Of a stretch of 64,000 bases of DNA, positions 11,830 through 24,820 are shown piece by piece (the first letter of the stretch is position 1; every line of letters starts with the position of its first letter). Below the pieces are notes generated by a model. That model was given only the letters and a program-made list of their open reading frames with translations, did no database searches and was not told where the DNA came from. The DNA comes from Rhizophagus clarus (Eukaryota > Glomeromycota > Glomeromycetes > Glomerales > Glomeraceae), in assembly GCA_015698045.1 (NCBI GenBank), contig BLAL01000043.1, forward strand, positions 682,001 to 746,000, written 5' to 3'. A program made the translations under genes and the position numbers.

Positions 11830-12200
11830 AAGTTGCAATCCAGATATCCATGAATGAACACATTTTGACAATTATATACAAATTTAAATTAATAAAGACA
11901 AGAATTTTTTTAAGATATCTTAAGACAACATTTCAAGGTATAATATAGAAAAATTAAAAATTTCATTAATAATAAAAAAAAGAGAAATTCTATTCAGATT
12001 GAATTTTTCATCCATTAGATGAATTTTCAATCTGAATTAGATTTCTCTTTAATTTTATATTTGGAAAGGATTTTAAATCTATTATGTTGTAGAATATAAT
12101 CTTAATGATATATTCAAAAAAAAAAATCCTCATTTTTATTTATTAAATATGTGTACAATTGTCAAAATGTGTCCATCCACAGATATCTGGATTGCAACAC
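11830..12200. mobile_element. Tc1/mariner-type MITE, 371 bp, TA target site
   Basis: Terminal inverted repeats match well over about 45 bp: the left end reads AAGTTGCAATCCAGATATC and the right end reads the reverse complement of GTGTTGCAATCCAGATATC. The flanking dinucleotide is TA at 11828-11829 and at 12201-12202, as expected for Tc1/mariner. The centre is also a near-perfect hairpin, with AGAGAAATTC.ATTCAGATTGAA facing its complement around TCCATTAGATG. It has no coding capacity and so is non-autonomous. Confidence 0.85.
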
Positions 12201-12202
12201 TA

Positions 12203-12418
12203 CCTGATAACATTAAGCTTTATGTGGATGATCCAAGAGGGATGGCAAAAGTATTGGAATAAGATATGATTTCTAAATATTTTAATATCGATCACATTGA
12301 AGAGGGTTATTCTCATATATCCCCAGTAGTTAGATTTTTTTATCTATATTTCATTATCATATAATGATATAGTCATGTGAAGTGCCTTAATGGCAATTTT
12401 TATGTATTATAGGCAGGC
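12203..12418. other. Flank of the LINE insertion
   Basis: AT-rich sequence between the MITE and the LINE target site. No gene is seen. It is the left half of the pre-insertion locus, and the right half resumes at 21522. Confidence 0.4.
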
Positions 12419-12431
12419 TTAATTCTTTTAT
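12419..12431 (+). repeat. LINE target-site duplication, 5' copy
   Basis: TTAATTCTTTTAT, 13 bp, is identical to 21509-21521 directly after the LINE tail. This fixes the 5' end of the LINE at about 12432. Confidence 0.9.
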
Positions 12432-12837
12432 AGAAAAAAAGACTTCTTCCCGCTGATCATTAGAACCATAAATTTTGTAAAGAAAATTTTAAAATAAAAA
12501 CATAACAATAAATAAAACAAAACAAAAATAAAAGCCTTTATTAATAAATAAATCACCGGGAAAAAGTTAATAACCAAATAACAAAAATAGAAATAGAAAA
12601 ATGACCTCTACGTGAAAATTAAGAAGCAGCTCAAGCTCAAGCAACGCAACAATTAAAAAATCATCAATAACTGAAAAGACAGCAGCCACAAAAGCTGCCA
12701 ACCTAGAATTTTCCATTACTAGAAGCACCTATGGACTTGAAGAAGGTCCAACTGCAGAAGAAATAGTCAGAGAAATTTTACCACAAACTCAAGTCAAAAG
12801 ACAAAGACACTCTGCTGCAGTACTAGCAGATGATAAC

Positions 12838-14993
12838 ATGGAAGAAACAACTAACTTCCCGAGCAACAAAGTAACAGTAATCAACCAATTACAACAAGAA
12901 CCAGAACTCCTAATCATAGAAAAAAATAACGAAAACATTAATTTCCCCAACGACCAAAAATCTGGACTTAACGACTCAATCCATGCGACCCCCATGAATG
13001 TAGATCAACAATCACATGACCTACAAACAACAACAAAAAATGACAAAGAAATTCATATATCAGTAGATCCACTAACTGAAATAAGCAACGAAAATGAAAA
13101 TATCACACCAAACAAATCTACTAAAGGAAAAAACAAAGAACAAAATGATAATAACACTATTTCAGAAATAGAAATTATCAATATTAACAACAACGAAAAT
13201 AACCTATCAGAAGAATTCAGAGCGTTTACCTTAAAAAAATTTTTTAAAAATTACACAGACAAACAAATACACACATGTATCAGAGACAAATTTGCGACAA
13301 CAGAAAATTACAAATTTGCAAAATCGTTAATTACTAAAAATAACGGTATAAATATAGTAATAGTTAGCTTCTACAATAGAACAGCCAGAGACGCAATCCA
13401 TGGCACTGTATTAGGCAACTTCCCAGCAATATTTTGGCAATATGAGGAAAAAGAACTATCCACAATTATTAACACAGAACTCGAAGAGTTAGAAAAACAC
13501 CTAATTAAAATTATTGATGTTCCAAAACATTACACAACAGACGACATTTGTAACATATTCAAACCTTTAGGACAAATCAATGAAATTAAACAACTAGAAA
13601 ATGCAACTTCATATTATAATAAAGCAACACAAGAATGGTTACCTAAAAGACCAACACCATTCAACTCATTCAATATACGCTTCAACAACAGCAAATCAGT
13701 ATCAAAAATTTGGGAAAAAAATTGCTGGTCCGTAAAAGTAGAAAACCATACAATTAGAATTCTACCAATTGACACCAAGTGTAACGAATACACAAAAAGA
13801 ACAGAATGTTCCTACAAAATAACAGGTTTATTCAAAGACACAACAATAAAAGACCTAGAACTCCTCGTAAAAGCTATCAAAGGAAAATCTTGCACAATAG
13901 TACCAAACAGACACCCCAAACAAAAAACCAAAATCGCCTACGTCTACATAGCCAAAAAAGACTTTGTACCCAAACCAAGAGCCTTCAATCTGACCAAAGA
14001 CCAAACAATCTACATAAACCCGAGCTCAACACCAACATGTAATACATGCGGGCACCCAAACCACAAATTCGCTGAATGCCCTGACAAAGACACAATCAGA
14101 TTATTTTGTAGACCCAGAGTCAGCAATATAGAACCTAAAGACCTCAAACCAAGATCATACCTCACAGCTAATATAAAAAATAGCGTCAATTACAATAACA
14201 AAACGCAAGTTTCAATACAATACAACAACACCCTAACAAGACAAAGAAGTCAAAGTAGAGGAAGATCAACAACGCGATTTAACGAAAGAAAAAACAATTA
14301 CCCAACACACGAACCTTCAAAGTCAAACCTTGACAGACACAACAGATACACAACAAATTATGATCAACCACAAGCAACAACCAACCATTTGATAATTAAT
14401 CAATTATCAAAAGAAATAGACAACTTAAAGCTAGCAATCAAAAAGAACGAAGAAATAATCAACCAACACGCCAAACAAATTCGAGAAATCACCCAAGTAA
14501 CAACACATATAACAAAATCAATTACCAAAATCATTAACACACTCGACACGTTAGTAGTAAACCAAGAAAAAATTCACAAAATTGAAAAAACCCAACAAAA
14601 AATATTAGAAGCAATCCAAAACATAGCATCTAATAATACAATCAACAGACACACAAATGCTTAAACCACCAACCTTCTAGCCAAGATCTCGAAGAACAAT
14701 ACTTACTGGAATACCCAAACGATGAAATGATCAACGTGGTAACTTACAAAAACCCTAGACAACAAAAAACCTCACACCAAAACCAACACGTAAAATATAT
14801 CCCAAAACCACCAGCTTTGGATGATAGAAATACAAATTCAAAAGACAACTCCATTATAGCAGATGACACAAAACAAGTCTATTCAAAAATTTATAACGAA
14901 GATACAATTTCGATAATGGACACGAACAACGACCCAATAACTAACCAATCATCATCCTCCAACCAATGGTTCTTAGGAAGAATGATGTTCTAA
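12838..14993 (+). CDS. LINE ORF1 protein, zinc knuckle
   Basis: The ORF reads 608 codons from ATG 12838 to TAA 14664. The frame is already open from 12619 but has no earlier ATG. Residues 1-130 are Asn/Glu/Thr-rich and look disordered. Residues 130-400 hold two blocks that resemble RNA-binding folds (for example IIDVPKHYTTDDICNIFKPLGQINEI and KITGLFKDTTIKDLELLVKAI), split here only for description. A CCHC knuckle, CNTCGHPNHKFAEC, sits at about 402. The C-terminus is basic and then coiled-coil (NLKLAIKKNEEIINQHAKQI). A one-base frameshift near 14660 would join it to a further open stretch ending at 14993 (LEEQYLLEYPNDEMINVVTY and on), so the original ORF1 probably ended there. The role in the family is RNA binding and nucleoprotein formation. 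Confidence 0.85.
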
Positions 14994-15097
14994 CTCAATC
15001 TCGGATTTACCTCTATCAGACTCATATGATTCTCCAAATTGATTTCAACCCAACACTTCGTTTACATTCATATCGAAAAACTGAATAATTATTCATA

Positions 15098-18000
15098 ATG
15101 ATAGTACAACAGACAATAAAGAATATTCCAGAAGATACTACATCTTCAACTCAAATAGAAAATTCATCAATAAAATCCAAAAAAATTCAGAAAATATTAA
15201 AAACAAAAAAAAATAATAACAATAATAACAATAACAACAATGAGCATACGAACACGGATAATGAAAATAATAATAACGATCACCAAATCAATAATAATCC
15301 AAACATGTTACCACACGTAAATATTGAACATTCAAAATTCAAAAAGTACATAAACCTCCAAAGCACCTACATACCGTTTAACAATTCACAAAAAGCCTGT
15401 CCCATCATAGGCATCACATCACACAACATCCAAGGTGGCCACGACAAAAAAATAGACGATATAATAACTTACATGTTCAACAATAACATTCATATCCTCC
15501 ACATATGTGAAACTAAATCAAAAATCAAAATTACATCAAACGATAGTTCTCAAACAACCAATAAAAACTTCAACATCACAAAAATACCATATATACCAAT
15601 CACGAATACAAGCAATACCATTTACTTTTATTCAATCAACAACTTCATAAACGACAATAACAACAAAGGAGCGGGTAACAGTATTATACTATCAGAATTG
15701 TTCAACAAACATCTAACCAATATTTCTAGTTTCAATGGTCGAATAATTTCACTTAAATTCATGTTCCCCAAAAACACAATGTTAAATATTATAGGAACAT
15801 ACTTACCACCTTTAAGCAGCGAAACAAAGTATAAATCAGTCATGCCAGAATGTCTCAAAGAACTCAAACGTTTAACAGACCATCAAGAGTGGAATCAAAA
15901 TAAAAACTTTAACATTATTCTTGGAGATCTCAATATAGATTGGAATAAAGACTCAGCACGTCGCACACATGCCAATATGCTAGCGCAACTACTTAAAGCA
16001 AAAAATTTAAAAGATTGTTTCAAAACATTGCTATTCGAACCAGAAAATACATATCACTCAGGAAGCACCTCAACCAGAATAGACTATATCTATGGAAACA
16101 ATAACGTAATCAACAATACTGCAAACTTAACCAACGAAAATACTGACCAATTTTACAGCTCTGATCACAACATAGTAAGCTGTTATTTAGCAACACACAA
16201 CTTATTCAACATAAAAACACAACCAACAAACTCACATTGGCTAGATTACGCCAATAAAACAACATCATACGATCATAAACGACATCTTAACGAAACTTAC
16301 ACAACCAAAAAACCTGAATGCTGGAACAATTATACACAACAACTAAACACATTATTAAACAATACAAAAACACAATATTACAACATTACCCAACAATATC
16401 GTTCATTAAAATATATAGATTAAAAAACCAACTTTATTATTAATCACGTGATCAAAACATGTAAAAAAACATTGATAAAGAAAAAAATTCACTTTGAAGC
16501 AACATCAGACAACACCCCTCACATAATCAAACAATTAAAAAACCAAAAAAAATATATAGATCTACTAATTATACATACACGTAATTACATAGATTTAAAG
16601 GTTTTAAATCAACAAACAACTTCACCACCAACAACTAACCAACAACAATTTACAAAAGAAAAAATAGTATACCTAAAACAAATGGAAAAACACTTTGCAT
16701 ATAACAAATTCTGGCAAACCAGTACTCTCACCAAATTAAAACGTTTAAGCCTAATATTCAATCACGAATACAACTGGCCTACAACAATAACTCAAAACAC
16801 AATAGACCATATAACGTACAATTTAACCTTACTAAAATCACTTATCAATGAAACATTTAACAAAGAAACCAGCAAGTGGAAATTAAATAACATCAACAAT
16901 GCTATTACATCTAGAGAACAAAACTACAAACTCTCTCCCACAAAATTATTAAACTCCATCTTAGAACGAACCCCAAATAAAATAAACTTAGAAAAAATTG
17001 TAATACAAGACGAAGACACACAAAACACTATACTCATAACAAACCCAGAATTAATCGAACAAGAAACTATCCATCACTTTCAAACCATAAGCTACAGCAC
17101 TAACGACGCAAATACCCCATATTACTCTACCATACAAGATTTACCCTCGTCTTGGCAAGAAATATACCAGCCTAAACATACATCACAAATTAATCGTGAT
17201 TTGTTGTTAAAACCAATATCACAAGACAAACTAACAACCATCATAAAAGATCTACCCAATAACAAAATGGCAGGATCTAACGGCCTCACATATGAAATTT
17301 GGAAAAAATTTTCCAAAAATCATTACGATATAATAATAAACTTATTCAATGATATACTAAAATTAAATACAATCCCATCAAGGTGGCAGGAAGCACTTTT
17401 ATATCTGATTCCAAAACCGGAATATTGGAACTGTGATTTAACGAAAACGTGGCCAATTATCCTCCTAGACACTTTAAGAAAAATCTTTACAAAAATCCTA
17501 ACACAACGTCTACAACAATATTTAACTAACACCTCTATTTTACAAAAAACTAATCAGGCAGGTCTACATGGATCCTCAACTATGGAAATTATATTTAAAA
17601 TTCAAACGATCATTGATTACCATAAAGATACTAACATAATTCAATCACCGTTTTACATCATGATCCAAGACCTTTCAAAGGCCTATAATAGAGTAAACCT
17701 AAGCCTTTTAGACCTAGCATTAAAAAGAATAGGATTACCTGCCAGTTTTACGACAATAATAATTAACCTGTTCAAAAATCACAAAAACAGTATAATTTTA
17801 CCAACACTGCTATCTGAAAGCTATGACCTTAAAATGGGTATCATACAAGGTGAAGTGTGCTCTCCTTTACTATGGATTACCTATTATGACCTGCTATTTG
17901 AAGTGATAGAAAAGTCAAAGACTTAAGGCATCACATTACGTACCAGCATATCAAAGTCAATACACTATCCAGATGACAACTTCATCCAACAAGAAACCAT

Positions 18001-21000
18001 TAAACTATTAGGATATCTTGATGACACAACGTGGACAGAAAATTCTTTAACAAACCTGTCCACCTCTTTAAACACCGCTGACGAATTTTACTCCCTGGCA
18101 AACATCAAAATTAACAAAAACAAATGCAAACTCCTGACAAACGATCCACAACTAATTAATACTAACTCTGTACAAATCCCATTTGGTAATGAAACAGTAG
18201 ACATAGAAATAATCAAAAACACTAATTCTATCTGTATACTAGGGGCTTACTTCAATGCAGTCAACAATCACAAACAAACGTTCGCAAAAATCAAACGAAT
18301 GGTCTCACAATTTGTATACTTATTAAAACCAAAAAAATTATCCAACGACATGGTAACATATGTAATTGAAATGGTTTTGTACCCAAGACTAGAGTATCTA
18401 ACACAAAACATAGCATTACCCGTATCAATAACAACCTTTATCAACATCAAATTACGTTCGCTATACAAGCATATCACAATATTAGCCAAGTCAACTCTAA
18501 ACGAAATAATTCACTTTCCGTTGTTTTGATCGCCAAAAAATATTGTAGACCACATGGCAAAAGCTAAAGCGTCACTCCTCTTAGCTCAAGCAAACAGCCC
18601 GTTAACAGAGAATTGTTTCAAAATTTTAATCATGATGTCACAATCAAAATTTTGGTACCCAAGATCACCCTTTACATTAATTCAATCATTTAAAAAGCCA
18701 CACCCATCGTTCAATACATTTGAATTTACAATCTTTTTACTACGACATTACAACATAGAATTTAATACTAATTGGGCATTCCACGTCTAAGGTGACAGTT
18801 CACCTATAGTAGACTATGTAATTAACACGCCAAAATTCTCTACTTACATCAAAAGTTTAAAAAAGAAGCAAATTTTATTTTTAGATCAAATAACACAACC
18901 GGATGGCATCTTTCTACAAATCTGGACCGAAATCAAACACACTTTACCTTCAAAATTAGGGCGTATTCCTGGATGGTATCAATATCTATTAAATACCATA
19001 CTTATCAACAAACATGCTCTACGACTTGACATACCATTAGATATTACTTATCCTACATTCAAAAACGTTAAACGACCTAAAATAGAGCCCAAGAACAACC
19101 AACGTATAATTAAAGGAGGCAATGAATGGGTCTCATTTTGGATCCAACTACCCGAAATTTGACCATAGGAAGGATTATTCAAAAAGATCATACAAATCAA
19201 GAACGCCCTACAGCATATATAAAACATTGGGTGCCCATTATTCTGACAACCAGCGTAAAAATCACACCACACAAAATTCTACATGCACTTCGCAAATGTG
19301 AAGGTTGCAAACTTCACTACTCACAATTTATAGGCTCCTTTTCATACAGTTGTGCTATACTCAAACTTCTTTCCAACGTCCTAAAATTAAAATCACCAAT
19401 TCAGCATCAATTCCAGGATTCTGTACTGAAATTCCTCAAGTTACACCAGCAAACAAAAAACATTATTTCTTAACACTTCCATTATTGACTTTACGAGCAC
19501 AAGCTTTAGCAGACTATTCCTCGAACCTTTCTAAACAAAACCCAAATAATAATTCTTCAATTTCTTCTTCTTTTTCTCATGTGATCACACATTCTTGTAA
19601 ATTTTTAGATTTATTTTTTTTAGATAATAATACAATTATAGCTTTAAATAGAATAGCTCATTCCCTTTCACAATATATTAACATCTCCTTTTACACAGAT
19701 AGTTCTTGTATCACAGATCATAGTACAAAGTCAGTAATGGGTATAGGTTGGGTTGTAACAAATCCGCCATCACCTCTCCTGTCAACTCTACAATTTTCGT
19801 GTAAAGCATATAAATTCCTGTCATCAACCAAAGCAGAAGCACTAGCTCTAGTGAGCGCCTTAGCCATATGCCCTCAACACAGCAATATCACAATATACAT
19901 TGACTCAAAATGCATCATCAACACATTCACTTATGTCCGTTCACGACCATCTGAAAGAAAATTTGCAAAAATCAACAATTTTTTAATCTGGAAAGCCATT
20001 ATGAAAATAATTCACACACATAGTTTAGAAGTCTCACTAATTAAAGTCAAAGCACATTCCAACGATCAATATAACGACATGGCAGATCAGCTAGCAAAAG
20101 ATGTCACTTCATCGCAGTCATATATAGATATAAATCCTGCAGCTATTAACCTTAACGTTTATTTCAAGTGGAATCTACCCAAAGAGTTAAACAAAGACAA
20201 TGTTCACCCTTTAGTAATTGACCGAAATATACATCATGCCATAGCAGACATCACTAATTTCCAAGCTTTTAACAAATTCTTAGCCCACTATCGAATAGAA
20301 GACATTCGTACGGTGACGTTCAAAAATGCAATTGATTGGAAATGGACCAAAGAATGGTTCAATCATAATCCAGTAGACGATTTACCCACAAGTCGCAAAC
20401 TCACAAAATTCAGAGCATGGCAAATGAAAAATTGTAGTAACTTATTACCCACTATGAATATCTTACAAAAATACAACCCGGATTTATTTTCTACTGCCTC
20501 ACTATGTTGGCATTGTAAAGCAGAAAAAGAAACCAACCAACACTTATGGCTTTGCCTCACGATCCTTAAAAAAATTAAACCAAAATTCAAACAACTTACC
20601 TTGAGATTCATCGCGCTCGTCCAGTCATCAGCGGACACACTAAAAGTAGACATTTCCAACACGTTTAAAACTAATCCAATTTTCAGTTGGAGCTTCCGCT
20701 CCTCAAATAGATTCTTACCTTCATCACCAGACCATGCATTTTACCTCACATATAGAGGATTTTGCCCAAACATATTTACATCTATATTCACTAAATTTTT
20801 CAGCGCAAAAATCTGAAGACAAAGCAACAAGTTACTACTGCAAATTTTCAATGAACTTATTACATTTTTGAAGCAGAATATTTGGAAACCTCGAAACCTT
20901 CAATTCAAAAGATGGAAAATTGAAAGAAACATAATGACAAAGTTACTTAGGTCAAGAAATACCAAAGAAACCTCAAGAAAACGTAAATGCATTGCAAAAG

Positions 21001-21071
21001 AGACGACCCGATCAAACCAACCACATCATCGCCTTCATCATTCGACATCTCAAAGCACATCCAGAGTTTGA
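15098..21071 (+). pseudogene. LINE ORF2: endonuclease, RT, RNase H (broken)
   Basis: One reading frame runs from 15098 to about 19158, interrupted by TAA 16421-16423, TAA 17924-17926, TGA 18527-18529 and TAA 18788-18790. Frameshifts then follow near 19140 and 19310, and a last stop, TGA, is at 20814-20816, before the frame ends at 21071. Domains: AP-type endonuclease at 15400-16200 (SHNIQGG, CETKSK, LGDLNIDW, RIDYIYG, SSDHNIVS); RT at 17220-18100 (NKMAGSNGLTYEIWKKF, QDLSKAYNRVN, IIQGEVCSPLLW and the catalytic GYLDD at about 18010, which lies just after the TAA); RNase H at 19690-20110 with all four acidic residues (FYTDSS, TKAEALAL, YIDSKC, DMADQLAK); and a late CCHC-like cluster CWHCKAEKETNQHLWLC near 20510. 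A poly-Asn stretch (about 15210-15240) lies near the N-terminus. Nonsense changes dominate over indels. Confidence 0.9.
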
Positions 21072-21508
21072 AGTCATATAGACACTTGTCAAAGTTATTA
21101 TGCCGACTTATTTTTGTCCTCTAACCTTACTGATTTTATCAAGTCAAAAGAACTAATAGACGCTAGAGTAGCATACATTATTGCCACTTCTAGCAATTTT
21201 TTGCACAATGGTCCGTGGTACAACCATTTAGTTAACAGAGATAGTTATTTAACTTTTAGTTTAGATGCAATTTTATTTTTTGGGTGGGGGTATAAAGGTG
21301 CTTAATTTTCCCTTTCGTGGTTCATACAGATACCCTTATTATAAGGTTATCTGCGTTTTTCTTTACCATTATTGGGAGCGAGGCTGGGGTTCTCCTTGGT
21401 TAATTCTTTATAAACGTATTTTTAACTATTTTTATTTTTTTAGAATAGTTTCTTTTATGTACATATATCGATGACTCAATCCCTCACTTAAATAAATAAA
21501 TAAATAAA

Positions 21509-21521
21509 TTAATTCTTTTAT
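21509..21521 (+). repeat. LINE target-site duplication, 3' copy
   Basis: TTAATTCTTTTAT, identical to 12419-12431, directly after the TAAA tail. Confidence 0.9.
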
Positions 21522-21785
21522 GGCCCTTCTGGCAATGATTTATTTCATAAATAAAGTATTATTAGAGAAATGGGAGTCTGAAGCAAAATATTTATTTTGT
21601 TGTATTACATTGCAATTTTATTTGTAGCACAAAATTTAAGTGATATAACGTGTATCATCATGTGACCTTAATTAATCATCATCTTTTATAAATATATAGT
21701 CCTTTGCTTTCCTTTAAACGGCAGAAAACTCTTTCCCTAAATTTTTTGTCACAAAATACCTAGACAAAATTTTATATAGGAAAAG

Positions 21786-23105
21786 ATGGAAAATTTCAAA
21801 GAAATTTGGTCAAATACTGTCCAAGAGTTAACAAAAACCTATGTGGATGAACTGCTAATAGACTTAGTCAAAATTTTTGCAGACTATGTAGGAAATCCAA
21901 AGAAACTATACAAATGTCTTGCTTACTTCGCTAGCGAAAAACACTGTTTTCAACAAAATGCCTCCCATTTCATCATGTTGCAATAAGATAACCACACCAT
22001 AGATGGCCTTATAATAGTTAGCCTAGAAAAAAAGCACTTATGTGCAGTACTGGACAGACTATATATTAAGGTCAAAGACTTGTTACAGCCGCACTCTCAA
22101 GGAAACAATTTTGAAGACTTAGAGCCACTGCAGTTATAGACGAATTTGGGACAAGATGCACCAATAACAAATACAGAATCTCAGGCTATGACCATAGATA
22201 GTAACGTATCGGTGACTGCCGTGAGTTTTACTCCAAAAATAGTAGTTGATCTGGCAATTACGCAGGATATATCTGTGATCAGCCCTCCTGAAGTAACACC
22301 TCCAGCCGCAACTTCTAGGAAAGGCAAAGAAAAGCAGAGGTCAATTCAAAAAATCATGTGTGATAATAACATCATAGCGGATAGTTAAAGTTGTTAATGT
22401 AGAACTATCATGATTTATGATGTACCCACCACTTGGTCCTCAGACAAAATTAGGTCAGCTTTGGCCAACTGGGGCCACGTTCTTAACATCTCATTCAAGG
22501 CTCAACATAAGTACTTCACTATACGTATAGACACAGTTTTAATCCCTATAAAAGACACTGAGTTCATCTTGATGCCTTGGTGCACTCAATTAGGTGGTAT
22601 TTAGGTCCAGTGATTCTCTGGCAAATGGAAGCTTACATAAAGAAAGAGTCATGAAATTTTTCAAGCCTCCTTCCACTTCCCACCCAATACAGCTAAAGAT
22701 GCATTATCAGTTATATAGCAAATTCACCCCTAGTAGTAAGTCACTCCTACAGTTTACGTGAGCTGTAACGTGAAAAGTCATCAAGGATAAACAAGGACTA
22801 AAAGGAATACTTTATTTTGAAATGCATGAAAAGTTAATGCGAGCTCTTTCCTTGCAAATAAATAAAATAAAGTTGATGAATTCCAAGACACCCTTACCAA
22901 TTAAATTGAAGAAGAATAAAGATACTAAGGATGATAACGCCCAGAAATCATGATAATTGAACTCCCCTAAACAGGTCCTGGGTTGCCCTGTCCACAAGAC
23001 ATCTAAATCAAAAAAGAATAAATCTCGTAAAAAGACTACAGTTTCAGACGACTTGTGCACACTTCTCAAAACCTTACTGCAGAAGCTAAGCGACAAATTG
23101 CTAAC
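21786..23105 (+). pseudogene. Decayed second LINE-type ORF1
   Basis: From ATG 21786 a single frame continues to at least 22604. It is cut by stops at 21984-21986, 22137-22139, about 22395 and 22602-22604, with sensible coding text between them. The N-terminal part (NTVQELTKTYVDELLIDLVK) resembles helical leaders of Rhizophagus retroelement proteins. The block near 22410 (MIYDVPTTWSSDKIRSALAN, then WGHVLNISFKAQHKYFTIRI) has the beta-alpha-beta look of an RNA-recognition fold. After about 22604 the frame shifts (LANGSLHKERVMKFFK), and a Lys/Ser-rich basic tail follows near 23010-23090. A TATAAATATATAG box (about 21689) and a leader precede the ATG. The family call rests on general resemblance only. 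Confidence 0.5.
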
Positions 23106-24304
23106 CTAGTAATTCATTTTATCTTCTTTTATTCTATAGTTTTTAGTATAGATTGGGTGCTTTCACATTTTGCCACGGCCTAAGGAAAGGTTGCGTCCTG
23201 GTCTCCTCTTTTTTATTTTCCCAGTGCTTAATTTTTTGTTTTATTTCTTTTTATTTTTTTTACTTAGTATTTATCCTTCAGGATCTATTAGTAGGCTTTT
23301 AGTTTGCTACTATACACTAAAGCAGGTGGTGCGGTATTAGGAGGAAAGCATCCATTACAAGTGCCATGCTACTTTCCTGACAATAAAATCTAAGGAACTT
23401 GTTAGATGATCACACTAACATTCATGTAATATATTATTATACTCCTCATTAGATGATTACACTAATGGCATCAATTCAACACATATCAGAATAATTCATA
23501 AAACAAATAATTAAAACTCAAGTGAACAATAAGTATACAAATGTATTTTTTAATAATTATTTATTTTATCACTGAGCTAAAACTAAGCTGAAGGTTTTCC
23601 CTCAATTACAGGTTATATTTATAATATTTTCTATTCTAATGGATTAATTAAATTATATAAATGATTAATTTTCTATTCTATGTTTTATAATAGCTAACTA
23701 TCTACTTTCATTTATCTATTATTAAAAAGTTGTTATCTACGTAAGTAGTTAATTTACTATTAGTTCTGTCCTATGTTTTATAATAGTTATCTTCAACTAT
23801 TTATTATTAAAAGTTATTAATTAACTAATTGATTTATATTTTTACTATTCTATCTTTTATTTCTATCTTTTATTCTAGTCTTTTCTAATCTTTTCTAATC
23901 TTTTCCATTGACGTAATGCCAAGACTTTCCAATCTTTTCCAATACTTTCTAGCCCCTTCTAATGATGTAATTGTATCACTATTTGATTATATCATGTGTC
24001 TTGTATTACTATCCAGTTATATCATGTGTCTTGCATCGGGAAAGTTATATCAGTTCAGATCTGTAGTGATCTGTGATTTTAGCAGATTGCCGCATTTTTT
24101 TAATGCAATTTTGTTAAGAATCTGCGCAATACTGCAGAAATTATTTTTTTTATTTTTTCAAAGATTTTTTTATGAAAAATTTGTGATAATCTCCAAAATT
24201 GCAGATTTTTAAAAATACTTTGTACAAAAATCTTTAAAGATTTTCACAATTTTCTTCTTTAATTTGATAAACTTTGCATATTTATTTTGATAAACTTTAC
24301 ATCA
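23106..24304. other. AT-rich region with degenerate repeats, no gene
   Basis: Contains T-rich 3'-flank-like sequence (23110-23400) and many short echoes such as TTTTATAATAGCTA (23690, 23770) and TCTTTTCTAATCTTTTC (23878-23940). TTATATCATGTGTCTTG occurs twice, at about 23983 and 24019. The short ORF at 23916-24212 has no domain signal and a composition that follows the local T-richness. Confidence 0.5.
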
Positions 24305-24470
24305 CTAATTTTTTAAACTTTTTTAAAGAGTCGTCAAGGCTATCCTCCGGTAGCGGCGGCTGAAGCCTTCATATACATCCCTCTTCGTGGGGATCCATAC
24401 CAGATCTCCTATCCAGTTAGCCTCTTAGCGCCTTTACGGCACGTCTCTAACAATACCATAGATAAAACCC
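24305..24470. other. G+C-rich island, probably repeat-derived
   Basis: An abrupt rise in G+C: GGCTATCCTCCGGTAGCGGC, then GGCTGAAGCCTTCATATAC, CCCTCTTCGTGGGGATCC and GCGCCTTTACGGCACG. No open frame with a recognisable product. It sits 5' of a block with CTATCTGTCCCA words that recur inverted (GGACAGATA) at 24608-24625. It may be the end of the element that carries the downstream integrase. Confidence 0.4.
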
Positions 24471-24479
24471 TATCCATAC

Positions 24480-24630
24480 CATACCTACCATCTGTCCCAA
24501 AAATTCCACTATCTGTCCCACTATCTGTCCCATATATAATTACTCAAATTATTAATCTAACAAAGAAAGAAAGAGAAAACGAATAACAAAGAAGAGTATG
24601 GAACAGATAGGACAATAGGACAGATAAATA
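24480..24630. repeat. ATCTGTCCCA direct and inverted words
   Basis: ATCTGTCCCA occurs three times between 24488 and 24533. In inverted form (GGAACAGATAGGAC, GGACAGATA) it follows at 24600-24626. A third echo, CTATCCCATC, is near 24691. This could be subterminal repeats of a DNA element, but no exact end was found. Confidence 0.45.
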
Positions 24631-24820
24631 TAGAAAAAGTTTTGAGAAGAGATATTTTCCAAAAAAACTTTTTATTTTCTAGTATCTAACCTATCCCATC
24701 TGGCCCAATCTATCCCATTTTCAGGAATGAGCTTAAATGCACTTTAAAGCCCAAATAGATATGCAAAAATTTCATCTATACCTTCCTATATGCATACAAA
24801 TATACCTGAAAAAATTGTAA

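Larger units (their letters stand above)
12432..21508 (+). mobile_element. Non-LTR retrotransposon (LINE), 9.1 kb, full length
   Basis: The element is bounded by an exact 13-bp duplication and ends in a (TAAA)n-type tail at 21487-21508, the usual LINE 3' end. Its order is 5' untranslated region (12432-12837), ORF1 with a zinc knuckle, ORF2 with an AP-type endonuclease, RT and RNase H, and a 3' untranslated region from 21072. This domain order fits Tad/I-like fungal LINEs, but I cannot fix the clade by eye. The sense strand is A-rich, as in many LINEs. ORF2 has five in-frame stops and two frameshifts, so the copy is dead. The intact target duplication suggests that insertion is not very old. 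Confidence 0.9.

Noticed and set aside
15098..18790. Alternative genetic code to explain the in-frame stops
   Set aside because: Intact genes here end in TAA or TGA with no read-through, and only mobile or multicopy genes carry internal stops.
22812..23096. Minus-strand 94-codon ORF
   Set aside because: Opposite to a decayed plus-strand ORF1 tail; no domain and poor start context.
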